Below are positions 1 through 6,126 of a DNA stretch of 13,330 bases, piece after piece (the stretch's first letter is position 1; each line of letters starts with the position of its first letter). Position numbers and translations under genes: made by a program. This DNA is from Candidatus Solibacter sp. (GTDB lineage Bacteria > Acidobacteriota > Terriglobia > Bryobacterales > Bryobacteraceae), in assembly GCA_026394025.1 (NCBI GenBank), contig JAPKZC010000459.1, positions 1 through 13,330 on the forward strand. Reading direction: 5' to 3'. The notes beneath the pieces are model-generated. The model was given only the letters and a program-made list of their open reading frames with translations, had not been told where the DNA came from and did not search any database.

Positions 1-184
1 CCACGGACTGCTCGATGGTCTGCGCATCCGCGCCAAGGTAGGTGGCGCCGATGGTGACCTCCGGCGGCACGATGTCCGGGAACTGCGCCACGGGCAGCGA
101 AACCACGGAGATCGCGCCCAAGATCACGGTGAGAATGGCGATCACCATCGCCACGATCGGCCGGTTAATGAAGAACCTGGACAT
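1..184 (-). CDS. RND efflux pump inner-membrane permease (AcrB/MexB type), N-terminal fragment
   Basis: Only the first 61 codons are present; the rest lies beyond base 1. The translation begins MSRFFINRPIVAMVIAILTV and continues through a first transmembrane helix into a periplasmic stretch with VSLPVAQFPDIVPPEV and GADAQTIEQSV. This is the standard N-terminus of HAE1-family RND drug/proton antiporters: FFINRP before helix 1, then P-x-x-x-Y/F-P-x-I-x-P-P. These pumps sit in the inner membrane and export hydrophobic compounds through a periplasmic adaptor and an outer-membrane channel. The ATG lies five bases after the stop of the adaptor gene, so the two are surely co-transcribed and probably translationally coupled. 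The substrate cannot be told from this fragment. Confidence 0.93.
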   Translation of the reverse strand, partial: MSRFFINRPIVAMVIAILTVILGAISVVSLPVAQFPDIVPPEVTIGATYLGADAQTIEQSV

Positions 185-189
185 GCCGC

Positions 190-1476
190 CTACTTCCCGG
201 CCGCACCCGCCGCAGCCATCTTGGGATTCACCACAACGCCGCTACGCACTTTTTGCAGACCTTCCACGATCACCCGCTCGCCGGGCCGCAGGCCCTCTTC
301 CACGATCCACATACTGCCCGTGCGTTCGGCCATCCGTACGCTGCGGATGGCCACCTTGTTGTCGTCGCCTACCACGGCAACCTGATAGGAGCCTTGCAGT
401 TCGGTCACGGCGCGTTGCGCCACCACCGCCGCATCCTTGCGCACGCCCATCACCGCCCGCACGCGTCCGAACTGGCCGGGCCGCAGAACATTCCCCGGGT
501 TTGGGAACAGCGCCGCAATGCGCAGCGCGCCCGTGCCCACGTCCACCTGGCGGTCCGCCATGAAGAACGCGCCCTTGTTGTTGAACACGGAGCCGTCCGC
601 CAACACCAACTCGAGGTTTCTGGCCCACTTGTCCGGTCCACCCAGGCGCTGCTGGGCCAGGTATTCCTGCTCGCTGATGGTGAAGTACGCCTTGATCGGA
701 TCTACCGTGGAGACGGTGGTCAGTGGGACGCCGGCGGGCAACACAAGGTCGCCCACCTGGACCCTGGCCAACCCGGCGATGCCATCGATCGGCGAGGCGA
801 TCCTGGTGAATCCCAGTTTCACCTCGGCGTCGTACACCGCCGCCCTGGCCGCGGCAACGGAGGCTTTCGCCGTCTCGACGGCCGCCCGCGATGCTTCCAC
901 CGCGGCTTGGGCCTCCAGGCGGCTTTGCAGGGCGTTGTCCATTTCCTCCTGGCTGATCGCCCTGGTTTTTGCCAGCGGCGTGTAGCGCTTGACATCGAGT
1001 TCCGCTTTGCCGAGCCTGGCATTGTTCTGCGCCAGGTTCCCCGCGGCCTGCTGCACGCTGCTCTCGGCCTGTGCCAGCCTGCCCTTGGCCTCATTCGACG
1101 CTGCCTCAAACGGCCTCGCGTCGACTTCGAACAGCGGGTCGCCCTGCCGGACAAACGATCCCTCCCGGTAGACCTGACGGAGCAGATAGCCGGTCACCTG
1201 TCCGCGGATTTCGGCATTCACCCGGCCGTCGAGCGTGGCAATCCATTCCTTGACAATCGGCACGTCGCGCGACGCAACTTGAGCCACCTCGACATCCGGG
1301 GGCGCGGGCGCAGGGGTCCCGCCCACGGACTGAGGTTGGTGGCAGTTCGTCAGCGAGATAGCGACTGCCCCGACGAACAGGGAGGAGAACAGACGGTAGA
1401 ACTGCGCCCAATGACGGAATCTGGATGGGGTGGTCGCGGTAGATCGCGGCCGTTTATGTGGATCGCTTAGCTGCAT
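190..1476 (-). CDS. RND efflux periplasmic adaptor subunit (AcrA/MexA, HlyD-like)
   Basis: Encodes a 428-residue membrane-fusion protein linking an RND pump to an outer-membrane channel. The N-terminus is basic, followed by a hydrophobic segment (about residues 27-43) ending in LTNC. Cys45 is therefore a candidate lipidation site, although Asn at -1 is unusual for a lipobox. A lipoyl/barrel-sandwich half (VNAEIRGQVTGYLLRQVY, EGSFVRQGDPLFEVD) is followed by an Ala/Gln/Glu-rich alpha-hairpin coiled coil (about 110-205), the second lipoyl half (LGFTRIASPIDGIAGLA) and beta-barrel and membrane-proximal domains. I chose the ATG at 1476 because AGGAG lies four bases upstream. An in-frame start at 1527 would add 17 residues before the signal and has no such site. 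The gene directly precedes the pump gene. Confidence 0.94.
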   Translation of the reverse strand: MQLSDPHKRPRSTATTPSRFRHWAQFYRLFSSLFVGAVAISLTNCHQPQSVGGTPAPAPPDVEVAQVASRDVPIVKEWIATLDGRVNAEIRGQVTGYLLRQVYREGSFVRQGDPLFEVDARPFEAASNEAKGRLAQAESSVQQAAGNLAQNNARLGKAELDVKRYTPLAKTRAISQEEMDNALQSRLEAQAAVEASRAAVETAKASVAAARAAVYDAEVKLGFTRIASPIDGIAGLARVQVGDLVLPAGVPLTTVSTVDPIKAYFTISEQEYLAQQRLGGPDKWARNLELVLADGSVFNNKGAFFMADRQVDVGTGALRIAALFPNPGNVLRPGQFGRVRAVMGVRKDAAVVAQRAVTELQGSYQVAVVGDDNKVAIRSVRMAERTGSMWIVEEGLRPGERVIVEGLQKVRSGVVVNPKMAAAGAAGK

Positions 1477-1480
1477 AGCT

Positions 1481-1485
1481 CTCCT
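1481..1485 (-). promoter_or_regulatory. Ribosome binding site of the efflux adaptor gene
   Basis: Reading the minus strand, AGGAG is followed by AGCT and then the ATG at 1476. This decides the start over the upstream in-frame ATG at 1527. Confidence 0.75.
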
Positions 1486-1662
1486 GACAACACTTCTCCA
1501 ATGTTCAGGGCCACGTGCGGGACACACAAGTCATAGCCGCTGTGCCCGGGTGCCGGCCGTTGTCGAGGCTGGGCCGCAAACCCTCCCGAAACTCGCGCGC
1601 CGCCGTGCCGCGGGGAGCGCCCGCAACCGGCGGACCGCTCTATAAACAGCATTCAGAACCTC

Positions 1663-1691
1663 ATTATGCCGCTATCGTGAACGATTGTCAT
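1663..1691 (-). promoter_or_regulatory. Candidate sigma-70-type promoter of the efflux operon, with palindrome in the spacer
   Basis: On the minus strand ATGACA (1691-1686, 5 of 6 to TTGACA) is separated by exactly 17 bases from CATAAT (1668-1663, 5 of 6 to TATAAT). Transcription would start near 1656, leaving a leader of roughly 180 bases before the adaptor ATG. The spacer contains the palindrome ATCGT-TC-ACGAT (1685-1674), placed where a repressor could block RNA polymerase. This rests on sequence match only. Confidence 0.45.
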
Positions 1692-2038
1692 GCCTCCGAA
1701 GAGGCTGGAGGGGCTGGTCGAAGAGAAAACCTGTTTGCACCACCTGGACGACGAGCGGGCCTCCCGAAGGGACTCCAGTTTCGGCAAGACCACCGAGAAT
1801 GGGGTCCTTTGGAGATGGGACGGGTCATCTCCCCGCTGAAGTTCACCAGGTGCAGTAATCGATCGGGATTCGCTGGATGTTGTCGTCGGCGATGTGGGTG
1901 GTTCCCCGGTTGGAGTGTAGCAGGAACGCCTTCTGCGAGGTCAGCCAGCATGGATACTCTTGATCGGGCAACGGCGTTATAGAAGAGCGGAGCCGGCAAT
2001 ACTCGGCGCCGCGTCGCGACCTGGCTGGTCCAGGGACT

Positions 2039-2066
2039 TTGAGCTGCCCGACTTCCGGATTAGAAT
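2039..2066 (+). promoter_or_regulatory. Candidate promoter of the small-protein/transporter operon
   Basis: TTGAGC (2039-2044) and TAGAAT (2061-2066, 5 of 6 to TATAAT) are 16 bases apart. Transcription would begin near 2073, giving a leader of about 55 bases to the TTG at 2129. This is a pattern match only. Confidence 0.45.
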
Positions 2067-2128
2067 AGCGAGGTAGCTTCGACGCGCGGCCAAGGCCGCA
2101 TCGTCCGCGTCGACAGTGGGAGGTCTTG

Positions 2129-2230
2129 TTGAAACAGCCCTTGTGGAAGGCAATTCTCACCGATCGCCATTTCTGGCTGCCGGTGGTGGTACTGGCCATC
2201 GGCATCAGCCTGCTGGCGGCAGTGAGATAG
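2129..2230 (+). CDS. Small single-pass membrane protein, 33 residues, TTG start
   Basis: A very short gene I infer from three signs. A strong ribosome site GGGAGG (2118-2123) lies five bases before a TTG at 2129. The translation reads like a membrane peptide: a short basic N-terminus (LKQPLWKAILTDRHFW) and then a hydrophobic stretch (LPVVVLAIGISLLAAV) ending in Arg. The stop ends four bases before the transporter ATG, so the pair looks like an operon. A TTG three bases earlier (2126) is too close to the ribosome site. The peptide would span the inner membrane once with few exposed residues. It may stabilise or regulate the transporter next door, but that is inference from position. I recall similar 'DRHFW...' mini-proteins in acidobacteria but cannot verify this here. 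The alternative is a translated leader that only couples ribosomes to the next gene. Confidence 0.6.
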   Translation: MKQPLWKAILTDRHFWLPVVVLAIGISLLAAVR

Positions 2231-2234
2231 AGCG

Positions 2235-3533
2235 ATGGAGAGCGCATCCGGTTCGACAACGCAGCTTTCGGCCCGCACGCTGCACTGGTTAGGTGTCTCC
2301 TGCGGCTTTGGGGCAGGCGCCTGGCTGGGGGCGGCGGAGGCGCCCACCAAATTGGTGACGGCTGGTTTTTCACCCTTCATCATCTCCCTGGGCATGGTGG
2401 CGGGCGTCTTTGTCGCCCGCTGGACAGTGCCCATGCTGCTGAAGGGCACGGACTATATCTGGCTCGACCTGAAGGAGAAGAAGCACCTTTTGGTGTGGGC
2501 CATTCTGGCCGGCATGCTGTGGGCCGTAGCCAACACGCTCACGGTGTTTGCCATTCGCAACGTCGGCCTCTCCATCGCGTTCCCTCTATGGAACACCAAC
2601 AGCCTGGTGGGTCTGTTCTGGGGCTGGCTGCTGTTCAACGAGCTGAGGAACTCCGGCGCGAAGCAATGGCTAAAAGTGCTCGGAGGTGCGGCGGGGATTG
2701 TGTCGGGGGCGTGCTTGCTGGCCTACGCCACAACTCACCACACAGCCAACGGGCCGCAGGGCACGGCGGCGCTGGGGATTCTGGCGGCGCTGGGCGCGGG
2801 GCTGCTGTGGGGAACGATGTACATCCCATACCGCAAAGCCTATATCAGCGGGATGAACCCGCTGTCGTTCGTCACCGTGTTCACGTTCGGCGAACTGGGG
2901 ACGGTGTTCGGGCTGGCGCTCGTGTTTGGCGGCGGCTACTCCGGCGTGATGGCGGATTTGACCAGGGTGCGGCCGGTGATGTTCTGGTTGTTCCTGGGCG
3001 GATTCTGCTGGGTGCTGGGCGATTTGTTCCAGCAGTACGCGGCGAAATATATCGGCATCAGCCGGGGCATTCCGTTGTCGAACACAAATCAGTTGTGGGG
3101 ACTGGCCTGGGGCGCGCTGGTGTTCGGCGAACTGGCGGGACAGACGGCGACGGCGCAGACGCTGGTGCTGGCGGGATCGCTCGTGATGATCGCCGGCGCC
3201 GCGGCTATCTGCTCCGCGGAGGCGCCGCAGTCCGAGCACAGCGCGCGGCGGGAGGCGATGGAGCGCGAATGCAAACGCTACGGCATGGAGTTGGGGCGAC
3301 TGGAAGCGTCGATGCGAGGCGAAGATGTGTTGGCCCGGCAGAAGCCTCGCCGGCACTGGTGGGAGTCCCTGGTGGGCCTGGCGGCGCTGGGTATCTTCGT
3401 CCGGCTGGGAATGGTCGCCGAGCGTGCGCCAATCCCAGTCAACCTGACGTGGATAGCCATCCTGAGCTTAGCCACGCTAGTGTTCCTGCTGGTTTGCGGT
3501 CTGCTGCTGTGGCGGCGGACGCGGTTCTCCTAG
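2235..3533 (+). CDS. GRP-family sugar transporter (DMT superfamily) with C-terminal two-helix extension
   Basis: A 432-residue inner-membrane protein. The first ~330 residues form ten hydrophobic segments arranged as two similar halves. Each half carries the same signature: FPLWNTNSLVGLFWGWLLFNEL in half one (written here as FPLWNTNSLVG...LLFNEL) and IPLSNTNQLWG...LVFGEL in half two. This paired signature is typical of the glucose/ribose porter (GRP, GlcU/RbsU-like) branch of the drug/metabolite transporters, which take up sugars with protons. Residues ~331-380 are a charged, probably cytoplasmic segment (RREAMERECKRYGMELGRLE), followed by two further helices (about 382-400 and 408-428) absent from the usual ~290-340-residue members. 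The ATG lies four bases after the small-protein stop. Sugar specificity cannot be read from the sequence. Confidence 0.85.
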   Translation: MESASGSTTQLSARTLHWLGVSCGFGAGAWLGAAEAPTKLVTAGFSPFIISLGMVAGVFVARWTVPMLLKGTDYIWLDLKEKKHLLVWAILAGMLWAVANTLTVFAIRNVGLSIAFPLWNTNSLVGLFWGWLLFNELRNSGAKQWLKVLGGAAGIVSGACLLAYATTHHTANGPQGTAALGILAALGAGLLWGTMYIPYRKAYISGMNPLSFVTVFTFGELGTVFGLALVFGGGYSGVMADLTRVRPVMFWLFLGGFCWVLGDLFQQYAAKYIGISRGIPLSNTNQLWGLAWGALVFGELAGQTATAQTLVLAGSLVMIAGAAAICSAEAPQSEHSARREAMERECKRYGMELGRLEASMRGEDVLARQKPRRHWWESLVGLAALGIFVRLGMVAERAPIPVNLTWIAILSLATLVFLLVCGLLLWRRTRFS

Positions 3534-3657
3534 ACTGGCAGCCCGTGGCAGGAGGCCCAAAACACCGCTTCCCGGCGGGCAACTGTTGCCGGTGACCGAC
3601 ACGACCGATGCCGCCAGATTTCAGATCAGCGGAGCTAGAATTATTGTAGGCGGCGAT

Positions 3658-4758
3658 ATGACGCTCGCGCACGCCCTTTCGAATCACACAAGCCCGGGCG
3701 AACTGTACGAGTCGCTGGAGGGAAATCGTATCCGGTGCCTCGCCTGCGGACACCGCTGCCCGATTTCGCCCGGATTTGCCGGTGTGTGCAGTGTCCGGTT
3801 CAATCGCCAGGGAACCTTGCGCGTTCCCTATGGATATGTCGCCGGTCTGCAATGCGATCCCATCGAAAAGAAACCCTTCTTCCACGCTCTTCCGGGTGCG
3901 ACGGCGCTCAGTTTCGGCATGCTTGGGTGCTGCCTTCATTGCGGCTACTGCCAGAATTGGGTGAGTTCTCAAGCGTTGCGCGACATCCGTTCGACGCTGG
4001 AGTTTCGGGAAATTAGCGCCGGGGAGATCGTCCGGCTGGCCTTGGCGAGAAAGGCGGCGGCGGTGGTGAGTACCTACAACGAGCCGTTGATCACCACCGA
4101 GTGGGCAGGCGCCGTATTCCGTGAAGCGCGCGCCGCGGGTCTGGCGACGGGCTTTGTGTCCAACGGGAACGCCACGCCCGAAGTGCTCGCATACCTGCGA
4201 CCCTGGCTGGATCTGTTCAAGGTTGACCTGAAGACCCTGGATGACGGCCGCTACCACCAACTGGGTGGCCGGCTGAAGCCCGTGCTTGACTCCATTGCGG
4301 CCATTCACGGCATGGGCTTCTGGCTGGAGGTGGTCACCTTGATTGTGCCGGGCTTCAATGACTCCTCGCAGGAATTACATGCGCTCGCCGGTTTCCTGGC
4401 GGGCATCTCGCCGAATATTCCGTGGCACGTTACCGCGTTCCACAAGAGTTACAAAATGACCGGTCCGGAAGACACTGGCGCCGCGGCGCTGCTGCGTGCG
4501 GCTTCAATCGGGCGCGATGCCGGATTGCGATACGTGTACGCAGGAAACCTCGATGGCCAGCTGGCCGATCTGGAAAACACCCGGTGCCCTGGCTGTCGCG
4601 CTCTGCTGATTGAACGGCGCGGCTTTCGCGTAATTGGCAACCGTATTACAGGCAACGGCTGTTGCCCGGTTTGCGGATTGCGCATTCCCGGCCTTTGGCG
4701 CATCGATTCCGGGCCGGTCTCGCCTGCCGATTTGCTGATTCACGGTCACTGCGGTTGA
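3658..4758 (+). CDS. amrS: AmmeMemoRadiSam system radical SAM enzyme
   Basis: A 366-residue radical SAM protein of the AmrS family, found with Memo and AMMECR1 proteins; the reaction of the set is not well established to my knowledge. An N-terminal Cys module (Cys27, 30, 34, 44: RCLACGHRC...GVC) precedes the 4Fe-4S/SAM motif CxxxCxxC at Cys91, 95 and 98 (GCCLHCGYCQN). The family signatures DPIEKKPFFHALPG and STYNEPLITTEW follow. The C-terminus carries a second, zinc-ribbon-like set (CPGC at 310-313; GCCPVCG at 335-340). An in-frame TTG at 3586 would add 24 residues with no family resemblance, so I prefer the ATG at 3658, although its ribosome site is weak. The next gene begins four bases after the stop, so the genes form an operon. 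Confidence 0.9.
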   Translation: MTLAHALSNHTSPGELYESLEGNRIRCLACGHRCPISPGFAGVCSVRFNRQGTLRVPYGYVAGLQCDPIEKKPFFHALPGATALSFGMLGCCLHCGYCQNWVSSQALRDIRSTLEFREISAGEIVRLALARKAAAVVSTYNEPLITTEWAGAVFREARAAGLATGFVSNGNATPEVLAYLRPWLDLFKVDLKTLDDGRYHQLGGRLKPVLDSIAAIHGMGFWLEVVTLIVPGFNDSSQELHALAGFLAGISPNIPWHVTAFHKSYKMTGPEDTGAAALLRAASIGRDAGLRYVYAGNLDGQLADLENTRCPGCRALLIERRGFRVIGNRITGNGCCPVCGLRIPGLWRIDSGPVSPADLLIHGHCG

Positions 4759-4762
4759 GGGT

Positions 4763-6026
4763 ATGAGCGCTGCGCACATTTCGCCCTACAGCGGATCCTG
4801 GAATCCCAGCCAGGAGAGCAAGCTGAACGCACTCCTGGATGAAGTCTTCGAAGATTTGCGCCACAGAAACGGTCCGCACGTCCTTCCCCGCGCGCTGGCG
4901 CTCGTCGCTCCTCCTGCGGCTCCCAGCTTTTCGGGGACTGTTGCGGCCTGCGCGTACCGGCATGTGCAGGCCGTCAAGCCGGCGCGCGTTTTCATTCTCG
5001 GGTTCAGTCATCGTGGGGGCAGGCCAGGCATCGTTATTCCAGACGTGCACAGCAATCGAACTCCGCTGGGCGACATCGCCCTCGACGGACCCAAGGTTCG
5101 CGCGTTGTGCCGAGGTGCTGGCGCGCACGTGGCATCCGGGAGACGTCCTTGTGGCCAGTTCCGACCTGACTCATTACGGCCGCGGTTTCCACTACGTGCC
5201 CTTTCCCGTGGACCGCCAGATCGCCGCTCGCCTGAGAGAACTGGACCGCTCCGTGATCGATGCGGCGTGCGGCGTGGACAGTGCACTGTTTCTAGAGAAG
5301 CTGAGCCAATCCGGCGCTACGGCTTGCGGCAGCCAACCCATAGCGTTGTTGTTGCACACGCTCTCGCTGATCGACGGCGAAGATATTTTCCAGCAGGAGA
5401 TGGATTATCAGACCTCCGGAGAAATGACTGGCGACTTCCACGAAAGCGTCAGTTATTCGGCGCTCGGGTTCTTTCATCGGAGCTCATTTGAGCTGAACGA
5501 GGCGGAGCGGAGCGAACTCCTGCGGAGCGCGCGGGCCACGCTCCGCCATCTGGGCGAAACCGGCAGGCCTACGCCCGTGCCGCCCCAAAGCCTGCCGGCT
5601 TTGGCGAGGCGCGTGCCTGTCTTCGTCAGTATCCATAATGCAGGGCGCCTGCTGGGGTGCGTCGGACGCGTGCGCCGCCCATTGCCGCTTTCCGACGCAG
5701 TCCCGGAGATGACGCTTGCCGCCGCTCTGCATGATCCGCGCCGCCCGCCGGCCGCGGGCATTCCGGGGGACGCGGAAATCGAAATCTCCGTGCTCACGCC
5801 TATGAAACTGGTCCGCGGGATTGACGCGATTCGGATTGGCAGGGACGGCGCTTACGTGGAGTGTGGCGCCCACTCCGCCCTCCTGCTGCCTCAAGTTGTT
5901 GACCGCGGTTGGACTGCCACGAGATTCGTCGACCTCCTGTTCAGGAAAGCGGGTCTCGAGCCACGGGCATACGGCGCTCCGGGCACGCGGCTCTATGGGT
6001 TTCAAGCGCAGGTATTCCGAAGGTGA
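4763..6026 (+). pseudogene. Memo-AMMECR1 fusion (AmmeMemoRadiSam proteins B and A), disrupted within the Memo half
   Basis: The gene reads as a fusion of Memo (protein B) and AMMECR1 (protein A), but in two frames. Frame one from 4763 gives a Memo N-terminus: YSGSWNP, then FSGTVAACAY, ILGFSHRG and RTPLGDIALDG. Around 5090-5115 the Memo reading passes to the frame +1 away, which continues with EVLARTWHPGDVLVASSDLTHYG and runs on to 6026. Members of the family normally have about 80 residues between PLGE and SSDLSHY, including the EHSLEVQLPFLQ segment. Here only about 38 remain, so roughly 45-50 residues are missing. In the VPHAGY-like motif the conserved His is Pro (VAPPAAPSFSG). The AMMECR1 half (about 5490-6026) looks intact: LGCVG (usually RGCIG), IEISVLTPMKL, IRIGRDGAYVECG, LLLPQV and FRKAGLEP. 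It is either a decaying gene or an assembly artefact. The AMMECR1 part might still be made from an internal start. Confidence 0.75.
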
Positions 6027-6126
6027 GCTCAACCCGTCTTTCTCCGCGTTCCTTCCTCCGCGTCTCCGCGCCTCGTCAGATACACGCCCTGTTTGGCTCC
6101 GGTTCCGCCGGCTCACCGAGTGGTTA
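6027..6126. other. Convergent intergenic spacer with CTCCGCG repeats
   Basis: This 100-base spacer separates the end of the Memo-AMMECR1 gene from the end of ligD. It has three copies of YCTCCGCG (6041-6048, 6055-6062, 6063-6070). I see no strong terminator hairpin with a T run on either strand. Confidence 0.5.

Larger units (their letters stand above)
1477..2128. other. Intergenic region without a convincing gene
   Basis: About 650 bases separate the minus-strand efflux operon from the plus-strand transporter operon. Open frames exist on both strands (plus 1515-1982; minus 1688-1999 and 1843-2373), but their translations are rich in Arg, Pro and Ser, as expected for shadow frames in GC-rich DNA, and none shows a recognisable domain. 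The tail of the minus frame near 1843-1960 (containing LLHSNRGTTHIADDNIQRIP) looks more protein-like and could be a gene relic. A 7-bp stem GGAGATG/CATCTCC with an 8-base loop lies at 1811-1832. Promoters facing outward lie at 1663-1691 and 2039-2066. Confidence 0.6.

Noticed and set aside
253..1470. Long plus-strand open frame (405 codons) opposite the efflux adaptor
   Set aside because: Antisense shadow of a clear adaptor gene, with no domain of its own.
1811..1832. GGAGATG/CATCTCC stem as a terminator in the intergenic region
   Set aside because: There is no T run on either side and no gene ends nearby.
1515..1982. Plus-strand open frame in the long intergenic region
   Set aside because: Arg/Pro/Gly-rich, no motif, no ribosome site, and it overlaps the promoter area of the efflux operon.
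3578..3590. GGCAAC-T-GTTGCC palindrome after the transporter gene as a terminator
   Set aside because: As a hairpin it would have only a four-base-pair stem, and no T run follows.
2495..3595. 366-codon frame overlapping the sugar transporter
   Set aside because: Shifted frame of the transporter, rich in Arg and Gly and without hydrophobic segments or motifs.
3636..3641. TAGAAT before amrS as a promoter
   Set aside because: No acceptable -35 box lies 16-18 bases upstream, and a start there would leave almost no leader. It may still matter, but I cannot support it.
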